A stretch of 64,000 nt of DNA from Bacillota bacterium. Its GTDB lineage: Bacteria; Bacillota; Clostridia; Peptostreptococcales; Anaerovoracaceae. The position numbers and the translations under genes are program-made. Where the stretch lies: positions 1-64,000 of the forward strand of contig JAEZLP010000031.1 of the NCBI GenBank assembly GCA_023415235.1, read 5' to 3'. Below the pieces are notes generated by a model. It had not been told where the DNA came from. It saw only the letters and a list, made by a program, of their open reading frames with translations, and searched no databases. Within the stretch, counting starts at the first letter, position 1. Every line of letters starts with the position of its first letter. Shown piece after piece: positions 42,891 through 51,217 of the stretch.

Positions 42891-44076
42891 TCACAATCTC
42901 CTTCTCTTTGCCAATTTTTTCCAGAGTCTCCAACATGATGGCTACTCCTATTATATTTTCTCCGGTCGAAAACTTCAAACTATTATTTAGCAATTGAGAG
43001 TTTTCCGGCACTTTTTCTTTGATGGCCTGCCTGACAAGCCTGTTTGCTTCTCTTTTTATTGCTTCCTCGCTTCTCTCCTGTCTGGTGACCAAAACCTCAT
43101 CGATTCTTGCCAGACTCAGCGAGAAAGGGATGGGCCGGATTATTTCAAACAAGGTCTTTTCTGAGTAGATGGAATTATCATATGTATTGAAGTTTCTTGC
43201 CGAATTGATCTTCAGATCCCCCAACCACAACCGGATCCCATAGAGGCTCCTTCCTGTCGGCTCTTTCAAATAATCATACTTGGACTGGTAATAATACAGA
43301 CGATAGGGAACCTTTGCATAAACCTCCCCTGCAGAATGCACATAACGCTCTGTTATATTCACGGCAGGAGTGCCGTAAGCTGTGCTTTTCAGCGGCACGA
43401 TTCCAGAAATCAAAACATCTCCAGGCTTGACGTATGCTCCCGGCTGCGCCGCTACCACGCCCTCTCTGGCAATAGTTTTCGCGATATAGCCTTCCTTGTC
43501 CGCAACGATATGACAAGGTTTGGATTTATCTACCGGCTTTGGGGCACTAGCCCCTTCCGCGATGGTGACTTCCGCCAAATTTCCTATATATTTTACCCCA
43601 ATCCAGGCAATATTATCAAGATCCTGATAAATATGCAGCTTAACCTTCTTCAGATCAACGCTTTTACTGCATCCCTCGTACAATCCCGCTTCTCTGAGGC
43701 TCTCCCTGATTTCCGTTTCCGTAAATTTTTCGTACCCCATGATCCGGATCTCTGAGACAAAGGTGCTTTGATAAAACATGAGCAGCACGAAAATCAAGAG
43801 TCCTGCAATAGTGCTTTTTTTACGGAAAATATTGCGAAGAAAGGGCTTGTATCCGCCTTCTTTCAATATGGAAATCTGATAACGGTTTTTTGCGATTCTT
43901 AAAAATTTTTGGTAATCCCATTCCATAACCGTGAGCTCCATCTCAATATCGCTCCTGATGTGGATGTCCCGAATTGAAATGCCCTTCCGTATGCATTCCG
44001 AGAGAAGTTTCTCCTGTTCAAAACCCTCCGCTCTGATACGTACGTAATATACCAAAAAGCTCCCCTTATTTCTCAT
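42856..44076 (-). CDS. yqfD: Sporulation protein YqfD
   Basis: A 406-residue protein from ATG 44076 (GTG 44085 is an alternative). It has a short cytoplasmic part, one membrane helix near residues 87-107 (STIAGLLIFVLLMFYQSTFVSEI) and a long extracytoplasmic domain with a POTRA-like start (RIMGYEKFTETEIRESLREAGLYEG). B. subtilis YqfD is made in the mother cell and needed for a late sporulation step. It forms a conserved pair with yqfC. Confidence 0.93.
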   Translation of the reverse strand: MRNKGSFLVYYVRIRAEGFEQEKLLSECIRKGISIRDIHIRSDIEMELTVMEWDYQKFLRIAKNRYQISILKEGGYKPFLRNIFRKKSTIAGLLIFVLLMFYQSTFVSEIRIMGYEKFTETEIRESLREAGLYEGCSKSVDLKKVKLHIYQDLDNIAWIGVKYIGNLAEVTIAEGASAPKPVDKSKPCHIVADKEGYIAKTIAREGVVAAQPGAYVKPGDVLISGIVPLKSTAYGTPAVNITERYVHSAGEVYAKVPYRLYYYQSKYDYLKEPTGRSLYGIRLWLGDLKINSARNFNTYDNSIYSEKTLFEIIRPIPFSLSLARIDEVLVTRQERSEEAIKREANRLVRQAIKEKVPENSQLLNNSLKFSTGENIIGVAIMLETLEKIGKEKEIVIGNPTDRRTED

Positions 44077-44335
44077 GAATTCCACCCTTTTTCCCGGGAT
44101 AGAACTCCACCGAGAGGATATCGCCCGTCACGATCATTCTTTCCTCTTCGATTGATTTTACCCGAAGCGCCGTACCGCTTATTCCGCTGAACCGCTCTCC
44201 ATGGTCCACAATAATGCTGTTTTCCGTGATCAGTATTATTTTTTTAACATTATCAATAACGCCTGTCTTCCCGCTGACCAGAAGCCTTGGCATGTTAATG
44301 CTGAAATCGAATAATAATTCCTCTCTGACGTTCAT
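44066..44335 (-). CDS. yqfC: Sporulation protein YqfC
   Basis: An 89-residue protein beginning MNVREELLFDFSINMPRLLVSGKTGV, the family signature. I chose ATG 44335 because GGAGG is directly upstream; the longer frame to 44431 would add an unusual N-terminus and run into the yqeY terminator. YqfC belongs to a SigE-dependent spore programme in B. subtilis. It overlaps yqfD by about 11 bases. Confidence 0.93.
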   Translation of the reverse strand: MNVREELLFDFSINMPRLLVSGKTGVIDNVKKIILITENSIIVDHGERFSGISGTALRVKSIEEERMIVTGDILSVEFYPGKKGGIHEK

Positions 44336-44416
44336 AGCCACCTCCATCGGATCGGGGCTGCCGAACAAGCAGTATGCCCTACTGTACAATTTTATGTTTT
44401 CAGGCATAAAAAATAA

Positions 44417-44436
44417 CCTGGTTGTTTCCAACCAGG
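44417..44436 (-). terminator. Terminator of yqeY
   Basis: CCTGGTTG, loop TTTC, CAACCAGG; on the minus strand TTATTTTTTATG follows. Confidence 0.8.
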
Positions 44437-44457
44437 TCGTATTTCTTGAATATGTTG

Positions 44458-44901
44458 CTAGAGCAGCCCCTCGACAATTTTCTTGACAACGTTGCCGTCG
44501 GCAACGCCTTTCACCTTCGGCATGACAGCTCCGATGAGCTTACCCATATTCTGCCTGCCTCCTTCGATCCCGAGCTCAGCGGCTGTCGCTTTTACGATCT
44601 CGGTAATTTCTTCTTCGGAAAGCTGTTTGGGCAGATACTCCATCAAAATTTCAATTTCTCTGTTATAGGCATCCAATAAATCCGTTCTTCCTGCTTTTTC
44701 AAAATCAGAGAGGGCATCTTTTCTCATTTTTACCTGTTTGGTCAAGATGGCTAAAACCCCTTGATCATCCAGTTCTACTCGATTATCCACCTCGTACTGC
44801 TTAATCGCAGCCCGGGCTAAACTTACCGTATTTTTTCTGATTTCATCCTTCGCCTTCATGGCTTCCTTGAAATCATTCTGCAATCTGTCTTTTAAAGACA
44901 T
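44458..44901 (-). CDS. yqeY: GatB/YqeY-domain protein
   Basis: A 147-residue protein with the YqeY pattern: SLKDRLQNDFKEAMKAKD at the start, then LARAAIKQYEVDNR and EILMEYLPKQLSEEEI, ending NMGKLIGAVMPKVKGVADGNVVKKIVEGLL. The domain is shared with the tRNA-binding tail of GatB, so a link to tRNA or translation is likely; the role is not established. It follows rpsU in the usual order. Confidence 0.95.
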   Translation of the reverse strand: MSLKDRLQNDFKEAMKAKDEIRKNTVSLARAAIKQYEVDNRVELDDQGVLAILTKQVKMRKDALSDFEKAGRTDLLDAYNREIEILMEYLPKQLSEEEITEIVKATAAELGIEGGRQNMGKLIGAVMPKVKGVADGNVVKKIVEGLL

Positions 44902-44920
44902 AGGGTACTACACCTTCTTC

Positions 44921-45100
44921 TTAGAATTTCTTCGCCTTTTTCCTTGCCGCTTCTGATTTCTTCTTTCTCTTTACGCTAGGCTTTTCATAATGTTCTCTTT
45001 TTCTCAATTCAGACATTACTCCGTCTCTTGCGCAAGAACGCTTAAACCTTTTCAGCGCGCTTTCTAAACTTTCGTTCTCTCTTACAACTACTTGTGCCAT
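44921..45100 (-). CDS. rpsU: 30S ribosomal protein S21
   Basis: A 59-residue basic protein: VVVRENESLESALKRFKRSC, then GVMSELRKREHYEKPSVKRK and a Lys/Ala-rich tail. It is a small-subunit protein at the mRNA exit platform. GGAGGG lies upstream of ATG 45100. It heads the rpsU-yqeY pair; the start of yqeY lies 19 bases after its stop. Confidence 0.97.
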   Translation of the reverse strand: MAQVVVRENESLESALKRFKRSCARDGVMSELRKREHYEKPSVKRKKKSEAARKKAKKF

Positions 45101-45254
45101 TTATCCATTCCCCTCCCTCCGTATTCTGAAATCTCTTAGATGCTAATCAAACGGATTTACCTATAACAAAAGTATTATACATGCTTTCCGGGTATTAGGC
45201 AAGTCTTTTTTCGTTTCTATTCAGGCAGCCGGATATTCGTCTGGTTTCAGGGAA

Positions 45255-45596
45255 TCAGCCCGGCGGCCAGGTCATTTTTCTCTTGCCAAGCAAATGGAAA
45301 TGCAGATGCTTCACAGTTTGCAGCGCATCCTCTCCGCAATTGCTGACCAGCCGATACCCGTTTTCAATCCCCAATTCCCGGGCAATATCCTTTACCTTCA
45401 CCATGAGGTATCCGATCAGTTCTTCCTCTTCCGGCATTAACTCATCCAGGGATGCAATATGCTTCTTAGGTATGATCAGCACATGTACAGGGGCCTGGGG
45501 CTCCAAATCATGGAAAGCAATAATCCTGTCGTCCTCATAGGCAATTTTGGAAGGAATCTCCTTGTTTGCGATCATGCAAAAAATACAATCCGACAT
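45255..45596 (-). CDS. HIT-family nucleotide hydrolase
   Basis: A 113-residue protein of the Hint/HinT branch. CIFCMIANKEIPSK at the start gives a CxxC zinc pair, and the catalytic histidine triad is HLHFHLLG near the C-terminus. It probably hydrolyses purine nucleoside phosphoramidates. Near rpsU in many Firmicutes. Confidence 0.95.
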   Translation of the reverse strand: MSDCIFCMIANKEIPSKIAYEDDRIIAFHDLEPQAPVHVLIIPKKHIASLDELMPEEEELIGYLMVKVKDIARELGIENGYRLVSNCGEDALQTVKHLHFHLLGKRKMTWPPG

Positions 45597-45650
45597 GTTT
45601 TCACTCCTGTTCTTTTCACATTTGTCCGCCGCTTTTCCCTGTTCGGCGTC

Positions 45651-45824
45651 TTAACGGTCGTCGTCTTTTTCAAGTTTATTCATATAATTGATTGCACAGC
45701 TTCGGCTTTTGACACAGATTTCCTGATCCGGATTCTTATTTATGTAATTCTGTCCGACAGCCGCAACCGTAGCAGTTGACAATATTATAACCAGGATAAA
45801 AAGAGGAAGAAAATACTTTTCCAT
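45651..45824 (-). CDS. Small single-helix membrane protein near the redox cassette
   Basis: A 57-residue protein: one membrane helix at about 4-24 (YFLPLFILVIILSTATVAAV), then an outside or inside tail with two cysteines (EICVKSRSCAINYM). AGGAGC lies about ten bases before ATG 45824. No family recognised. It lies downstream of the polyferredoxin gene on the same strand (61-base gap) and may belong to that cassette. The two Cys could form a disulfide or bind a cofactor. Confidence 0.6.
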   Translation of the reverse strand: MEKYFLPLFILVIILSTATVAAVGQNYINKNPDQEICVKSRSCAINYMNKLEKDDDR

Positions 45825-45885
45825 AAGAGATTGCTCCTATTTTGATATTTTATTCAAAAATCCACTGATTTGAGTATACCATTTT

Positions 45886-46746
45886 TCAGCGAAGTTTGTA
45901 AGCCCTCACAAGAGCCTTATTTCCGCATGCCGAAAGACATTCGCCGCACCGGATGCATTCCGGGCTGTTGGGCTTCTCGCTAACACATATATTCAACCGG
46001 CAGACTCTTTGACAATCATGGCAGTTTGTACATATCTTTTTATCGACTTGATACCGGTAAAGAGAGACCGGATTGAACAAGCCGTAGATCGCGCCCAGCG
46101 GGCAAAGATACCTGCAAAATGGCCTATATATCATAAGAGACAGCACGATCAATGCGATCAGGATCAGGTTTTTCCAAATGAACAGAAATCCCGCAGCCTT
46201 CCTGATGCCTTCATTCATGATTACCAGAGGCCACCCGGCCATCAGGGTCCCCGACGGACAAATCCATTTGCAGAACCATGGTTCTCCCTGCCCGACAAAA
46301 TCAAGGACAAACATGGGAAGGATTATAACAAACACCAGCAGGATTCCGTACTTCAAGAAACGCAGATATCGGTCTCCCCGGATTGTTGTTATCTTCCAAA
46401 ATCCCGGAATCTTATAGAGAAGATCCTGAAACAAACCGAAGGGACAGAGCCAGCCGCAGACGAACCTCCCCAGCAAGGCCCCCACGACAAGAAAGAAGCC
46501 CGCCAAATAATAGGATATGGTATAGTTTCTCGCAGCGATTACCGACTGGAGCGCTCCAAGGGGGCAGGAACCCAGCGCACCCGGGCAGGAATAACAATTC
46601 AGCCCAGGCACACAGACTGCTTTTGAAGTCCCCGTATAGATACGACCTTCGGCAAAGCCCTTCCAATAGCCGTTGGTGACTGCTGTAAAACCGACCTGGA
46701 CCCATGTGCGAATCTGCCTGCTGACAGTCTTCACTCCATTAACCAA
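45886..46746 (-). CDS. Membrane 4Fe-4S polyferredoxin (NapH/NosR-like)
   Basis: A 286-residue protein with about five membrane helices. Cys motifs include CGWLCPFG and CRYLCPLGAIYG, typical of NapH-type electron carriers. The C-terminus has two ferredoxin motifs, CTNCHDCQRVCRLNIC and CIRCGECLSACGNKALV. It probably passes electrons across the membrane to a partner at the outer face. The start is TTG 46746 or GTG 46734; it overlaps the small CXXC peptide gene. Confidence 0.85.
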   Translation of the reverse strand: MVNGVKTVSRQIRTWVQVGFTAVTNGYWKGFAEGRIYTGTSKAVCVPGLNCYSCPGALGSCPLGALQSVIAARNYTISYYLAGFFLVVGALLGRFVCGWLCPFGLFQDLLYKIPGFWKITTIRGDRYLRFLKYGILLVFVIILPMFVLDFVGQGEPWFCKWICPSGTLMAGWPLVIMNEGIRKAAGFLFIWKNLILIALIVLSLMIYRPFCRYLCPLGAIYGLFNPVSLYRYQVDKKICTNCHDCQRVCRLNICVSEKPNSPECIRCGECLSACGNKALVRAYKLR

Positions 46747-46888
46747 TTCCGATACACTCCAGACATATATTGATCGCTTTCCTCAGCACCACGTCCATTT
46801 CACCGCGGCTGATCCCTGCGGCCAGGAAAACAGCTCCTGAGCAAATCATGGCTGCCGGGATCCCGATTCTGATCCATCTCTTATCCAT
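46739..46888 (-). CDS. CD1871A-like small CXXC membrane peptide
   Basis: A 49-residue peptide with one membrane helix (IRIGIPAAMICSGAVFLAAGI), then RGEMDVVLRKAINICLECIGIG. The ending with CxxC followed by IGIG is the mark of the CD1871A family of Clostridia, as I recall it. Function unknown; the CXXC next to a thioredoxin-like and a polyferredoxin gene suggests a redox relay. The ATG at 46888 lies two bases after the tlpA-like stop. Confidence 0.8.
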   Translation of the reverse strand: MDKRWIRIGIPAAMICSGAVFLAAGISRGEMDVVLRKAINICLECIGIG

Positions 46889-46889
46889 A

Positions 46890-47483
46890 TCACAGCTTCT
46901 CCAGATTTTCTTCGATGATATCCGCCCACTTTGACTTTTCTCTTGCGCCGATATAAAATTCGCTCACGATATTGCCGTCGCTATCCACAAAAAATGTACT
47001 CGGTATGGAGCTTAACTGGTACAAAACCGCATCAATCATCTCTTCCGATACGATCAGGTGGGTGTAGTCCGCTCCTGTTTCTTCCGCGATCTCCCGGGCA
47101 AGATCAAGCTGATCTTCCAGAATCTCAAGATTCTCATCCTGGACATCTATCACGATTCCCATGATATTGACGCCTTTTGTTTCATATTCATTCTGCAGCT
47201 CTCCAAGATAGGGCATTTCCTCAAGACAGGGACCGCAGTAGGTTCCCCATACGTTTACCATGGTAAGCGTGTAGTCCTTGAAAATACTCTGGTCCATCTC
47301 AGTTCCGTAAATATCCTCCGTCTGAAAGCTGGTAAGTCCGATTGTGATCTCCTTCTCCGTCGAATTCTTTTCCGTGTCCTTTCCCGTGTCTGGGTCCTCC
47401 GCCGAGCAACCTGCGGAAATCAGCAGAGTCAGAATCAGAAGGATCAGAAATGCTCCTTTTAACGATTTTTTACTCAATCTCAT
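46890..47483 (-). CDS. TlpA/ResA-like thiol-disulfide lipoprotein
   Basis: A 197-residue protein from ATG 47483, seven bases after GGGGGAG. A signal peptide with lipobox (LLISAGC) anchors it outside the membrane. The thioredoxin fold has the active site WGTYCGPCLEEMPYL and the cis-Pro loop SIPSTFFVD. It would reduce or form disulfides in exported proteins, with electrons perhaps from the adjoining polyferredoxin and CXXC peptide. The start overlaps the mtaB end. Confidence 0.9.
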   Translation of the reverse strand: MRLSKKSLKGAFLILLILTLLISAGCSAEDPDTGKDTEKNSTEKEITIGLTSFQTEDIYGTEMDQSIFKDYTLTMVNVWGTYCGPCLEEMPYLGELQNEYETKGVNIMGIVIDVQDENLEILEDQLDLAREIAEETGADYTHLIVSEEMIDAVLYQLSSIPSTFFVDSDGNIVSEFYIGAREKSKWADIIEENLEKL

Positions 47484-48840
47484 CGATTGCTCCCCCATTT
47501 TCTTTTATTTTCCCTTTTACCCCGTCCTGATAGAGTTCAATCAATTCTGCGTCGACAAAGGTATTGCACAGCTGCTCTCCGCCTTTACAATACACCTTGA
47601 TATAATTATCCGACAAGCCTTCCAGAAGACCGGTGGCGGGATCATGCCGCTCCAGCAGCACTCGCCTCGTCGTCCCCAGGTTCCCGGCAAAAAACTGCTT
47701 TGCGGCCGCATCCGAAATGCGGATCAATTCTTCGCTTCGCTTCGCTTTTACATCGGGAGAAAGATGGCCTTTCATTTCCGCAGCCTTTGTCCCCTGCCTT
47801 TTGGAATACTTGAATACATGAACCTTGCAAAATCCGGCTTTTTCTACGATACTGCAGCTTTCCCGAAAATCCTCTTCCGTTTCTCCGGGAAATCCGATGA
47901 TAATATCCGTGGTAATGCCGAATCCCGGGTCGTGTTTTCTGAGCATGGTTACCAGCTCCATGAAATTATCTCCCGTATAGCTGCGGTTCATCTCTTTCAG
48001 GATGCGATCGCTGCCGCTCTGAAGCGACAGGTGAAGATGCGGACACAAGCGTTCATATTTCAACAGCCTCTCCGCATATTCCCGGTTTATTACATTGGGT
48101 TCCAGGGATCCGATCCGGATTCGGAAGTCGCCTGGCAGTTCATTCAGCTCCTTTACAATAACTTCTATACCGTAAACCTCTTCGCCCTTCTCCTTCCGGT
48201 CGTCCGGACATGCGTCCTCACGGTGCTCCAGGCCGTAAAGCGCGGTGTTGATTCCCGTCAGGACCAGCTCCTTGAAGCCCTGACCGATGAGACTTTCCGC
48301 CTCTCTTATGATTTCCTCCTTCGCCCTGCTTCGCACAGTGCCTCTTGCATAAGGAATGATGCAGTAGGAGCAGAATTTATTGCAGCCTTCCTGTACTTTA
48401 ATATATGCTCTGGTTCTGGAATCCATGGAGGTGATGACTCCCGTCTCCTCATATTCCGTCAGTTCGTCCCATGCTTTAATATGGCTGTCCACGCCTTTTG
48501 CTTTGACATACTCCTCGATATACTCGGGCAACCGGTTCTTTTCATTGGTTCCCGCAACAATATTGACGCCTTCTATCGCCTTTGCTTCTTCCGGACTGAC
48601 CTGAACATAGCAGCCGATCACAGCCGTTATGCTGTCGGGATTGATCTTTTTTACCCTTCTGATATACTGTCTGGATTTCCGGTCGGACAGGCCGGTAACC
48701 GTACAGGTATTGATCACGTAAACATCCGCAAATTCCTGATCCTCGACGATTTCGTATCCCCGCTGACGGAACTTTTCCTTCAGCGCCTGTGTTTCATATT
48801 GATTCACCTTGCACCCGAGGGTGTGAAATGCAATTTTCAT
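47470..48840 (-). CDS. mtaB: tRNA t6A37 methylthiotransferase MtaB
   Basis: A 456-residue radical SAM enzyme that adds a methylthio group to t6A at position 37 of tRNA. The N-terminal UPF0004 domain begins IAFHTLGCKVNQYETQAL. The radical SAM motif is CNKFCSYC. The TRAM-like end has GLLEGLSDNYIKVYCKG. I chose ATG 48840 to match the family N-terminus; the frame extends to 48942 without a good ribosome site. The position after rsmE/prmA is conserved, here with two genes inserted. Confidence 0.93.
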   Translation of the reverse strand: MKIAFHTLGCKVNQYETQALKEKFRQRGYEIVEDQEFADVYVINTCTVTGLSDRKSRQYIRRVKKINPDSITAVIGCYVQVSPEEAKAIEGVNIVAGTNEKNRLPEYIEEYVKAKGVDSHIKAWDELTEYEETGVITSMDSRTRAYIKVQEGCNKFCSYCIIPYARGTVRSRAKEEIIREAESLIGQGFKELVLTGINTALYGLEHREDACPDDRKEKGEEVYGIEVIVKELNELPGDFRIRIGSLEPNVINREYAERLLKYERLCPHLHLSLQSGSDRILKEMNRSYTGDNFMELVTMLRKHDPGFGITTDIIIGFPGETEEDFRESCSIVEKAGFCKVHVFKYSKRQGTKAAEMKGHLSPDVKAKRSEELIRISDAAAKQFFAGNLGTTRRVLLERHDPATGLLEGLSDNYIKVYCKGGEQLCNTFVDAELIELYQDGVKGKIKENGGAIDEIE

Positions 48841-48952
48841 CCTTTTCTCGCTTTCTGTGGTTTTGTACTCATTCATTTTATCAGTTTCTCTAATTGCTGT
48901 AAATTGAATTCGTCTGTTTGCAAAACAAGCCCAAAAAATCATTCTTTTTAAT

Positions 48953-48981
48953 TTGTGAAATTATGAAAGAAGTGCTAAAAT
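48953..48981 (+). promoter_or_regulatory. Candidate promoter of the LysM-amidohydrolase gene
   Basis: TTGTGA (48953-48958), a 17-bp spacer and TAAAAT (48976-48981). Confidence 0.55.
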
Positions 48982-49025
48982 GAAATTGTTACAGTCTGTC
49001 CATTATATGGTAGTAAGGAGGTCAT

Positions 49026-50996
49026 ATGATGAAAAAACGATTAGCATTCAGTATTTTGCTAGTTACTGCTCTTGTTTTCGGCAGCTTTGGTTTTTCATTC
49101 GGAGCCAATTCCTATACTGTTCAGGCTGGCGATGTTCTTTGGAAGATCGCCGAACAGTATAACATTAGCTATCAGGACCTGGCCAAGTACAACCAGATTA
49201 AAAATCCGGATTTGATCTATGTAAACCAGATTATCAAAATCCCGGACAAAACACCGGCGGAACCGCCGAAACCAGCGGAACCAGCCATTGACACGCCGGC
49301 TTCGGCAGAGCCCGAAACCGCTGCAGATACCATTCTGAAAAACGGAACGATTTACACGATTGACGACAAGAATACCAAAGCGGAAGCAGTAGCCGTAAAG
49401 GATGGCAAAATCCTTTATGTGGGAAGCTCTTCCGGCGCTGACATCTACAAAGGAAGTTCAACCAAGGTGGTAGATTTGAAAGGCAAAGTCGTCATGCCCG
49501 GATTTGTGGACGCCCATGTTCACGCACCGGGTACCGCGCTGACGGAATTGTTCGATATTTACCTTTACGAATCCCTTACAAAGGAACAAACCCTGGCTGA
49601 TATCAAAGCATTTATCGACGCTCATCCAGACCTTGAGGAATACTGGGGTTCCGGCTTCTCGGTTGGAATCGGAGAGGATTCCAAGGGGCCGAAGGCAGAA
49701 TGGCTTGATGCCATCTGCAAGGATAAACCCATCATTCTCACTTCCAACGACGGCCACAACCTGTGGCTGAACTCGAAAGCGCTTGAAATGAATGGAATCA
49801 CCAAGGATACGCCAAGCCCGGCAGGCGGCCTGGTCCATAAGGATCCTGTCACCGGCGAACCGTGGGGAACCCTTACCGACGCTTCTTCCCTGATAACCAT
49901 GTCCCAGACCTACACTGCCGAACAGGAACGGGAAGCATTGAAGGCTTTCCAGGATAGCATGCACGGCTGGGGCTATACGGCAATCATGTCAATCGCCCCC
50001 ATCGATGTGGATGTGGAACGATATCAGGAGCTTGAAAAAAGCGGAGAGCTTGCATTGAGGGTAAATCTGGCGCAGGGAATCGATAACGACAAGCCTTTTG
50101 ACCCACAGCTCCAGTCGTTGGTTGATATGAAGAAAAAATATGAATCCGATCTGATCAAGGTTACCACTGCGAAGTACTTTGCAGACGGAGTTGTGGAAGG
50201 AACCACCGCATATCTGCTCGAGCCCTACGACGCGGCCGCGGGCCTTGATCCCGACTATGTGTCCGAATTTTACTGGAAGCCCGACGAGCTTGACAAATAC
50301 TTTGACAAAACCATGAAAGCCGGCTTCCAGATCCACGTGCATTCCATCGGAGATGCGTCCACCCGGCTTGTGCTGGACTCCATGGAATATGCCCAAAATC
50401 ACAATCCAAGCGTTGACAACAGAAATGTGATAACCCATCTTCAGCTTGTGGACAATGCAGATAAACCCAGATTCGGCAAACTGGAGATCATCGCAGCATT
50501 GCAGCCCTACTGGCATCTGAAGGAACCGGAATGGTGGGAGTATGTGGACAAAGTCAATCTCGGCGAGGATCGGGCCTATCATGAATATCCGGTGAAATCG
50601 CTCCTTGACAACGGCGCTCTTCTGACCTCTTCCGGGGATCATCCTGTCAGCCCGATAAACAATCCTTTCTGGGCGATCGAAGCTGCTGTTACCAGAAACC
50701 TGAACAATGCCGAGTACTACGGAGTCGATGATATCAAGGACATTAACGATCCAACCTGGCTGCTGGATCCGGCGGAAAGGGTTTCCGTCCTTGATATTGT
50801 GAAAGCCTATTCCATAAACGGCGCTTATCAGCTTTACCGAGAGAAGTCCATCGGAAGTCTTGAAGTTGGTAAATTTGCCGATATGATCGTCGTAGATCAG
50901 GATATTTTCAAGGTAAACCCTCTGGATATCGATAAAACCAAAGTTCTCACAACCATATTCGAGGGAGACGTGGTGTACGGGGACTATGCATATTAA
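49026..50996 (+). CDS. Secreted LysM-domain amidohydrolase
   Basis: A 656-residue protein. A signal peptide (about 1-26) precedes one LysM domain (YTVQAGDVLWKIAEQYNISYQ..., about 29-74) and a Pro/Glu-rich linker. From about residue 95 it is an amidohydrolase of the YtcJ/AepA type: GFVDAHVH (metal His pair), the HVHSIGDAS segment and SSGDHPVSP. The family hydrolyses amide bonds of small molecules; the substrate is unknown. The LysM would hold the enzyme on the cell wall, which is unusual for this family. AAGGAGG lies upstream of ATG 49026/49029. Confidence 0.88.
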   Translation: MMKKRLAFSILLVTALVFGSFGFSFGANSYTVQAGDVLWKIAEQYNISYQDLAKYNQIKNPDLIYVNQIIKIPDKTPAEPPKPAEPAIDTPASAEPETAADTILKNGTIYTIDDKNTKAEAVAVKDGKILYVGSSSGADIYKGSSTKVVDLKGKVVMPGFVDAHVHAPGTALTELFDIYLYESLTKEQTLADIKAFIDAHPDLEEYWGSGFSVGIGEDSKGPKAEWLDAICKDKPIILTSNDGHNLWLNSKALEMNGITKDTPSPAGGLVHKDPVTGEPWGTLTDASSLITMSQTYTAEQEREALKAFQDSMHGWGYTAIMSIAPIDVDVERYQELEKSGELALRVNLAQGIDNDKPFDPQLQSLVDMKKKYESDLIKVTTAKYFADGVVEGTTAYLLEPYDAAAGLDPDYVSEFYWKPDELDKYFDKTMKAGFQIHVHSIGDASTRLVLDSMEYAQNHNPSVDNRNVITHLQLVDNADKPRFGKLEIIAALQPYWHLKEPEWWEYVDKVNLGEDRAYHEYPVKSLLDNGALLTSSGDHPVSPINNPFWAIEAAVTRNLNNAEYYGVDDIKDINDPTWLLDPAERVSVLDIVKAYSINGAYQLYREKSIGSLEVGKFADMIVVDQDIFKVNPLDIDKTKVLTTIFEGDVVYGDYAY

Positions 50997-51009
50997 TTAA
51001 ATCAACAAA

Positions 51010-51041
51010 GAAAGAGCTGGCGCTGCCAGCTCTTTCTTTTT
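51010..51041 (+). terminator. Terminator of the LysM-amidohydrolase gene
   Basis: GAAAGAGCTGGC and GCCAGCTCTTTC around loop GCT, followed by TTTTT. Confidence 0.9.
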
Positions 51042-51217
51042 GGTTCCTTCTTTCGAGCAATCCCAGAAATCCTTTCTCCATAAAACCTTTAGTAAATATG
51101 CTTTCCCTTTTCGATGATCATCACCTCATCGAATTTCGATATTATTAAAGTGCCTGAAGCGTATACCAGGCATATTGATTCATATATATCCCCGGGGCTG
51201 CATATTTTTATATTATT

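Noticed and set aside
47344..48951. 535-codon open frame on the plus strand
   Set aside because: It is antisense to mtaB and the tlpA-like gene; its composition is that of a shadow frame.
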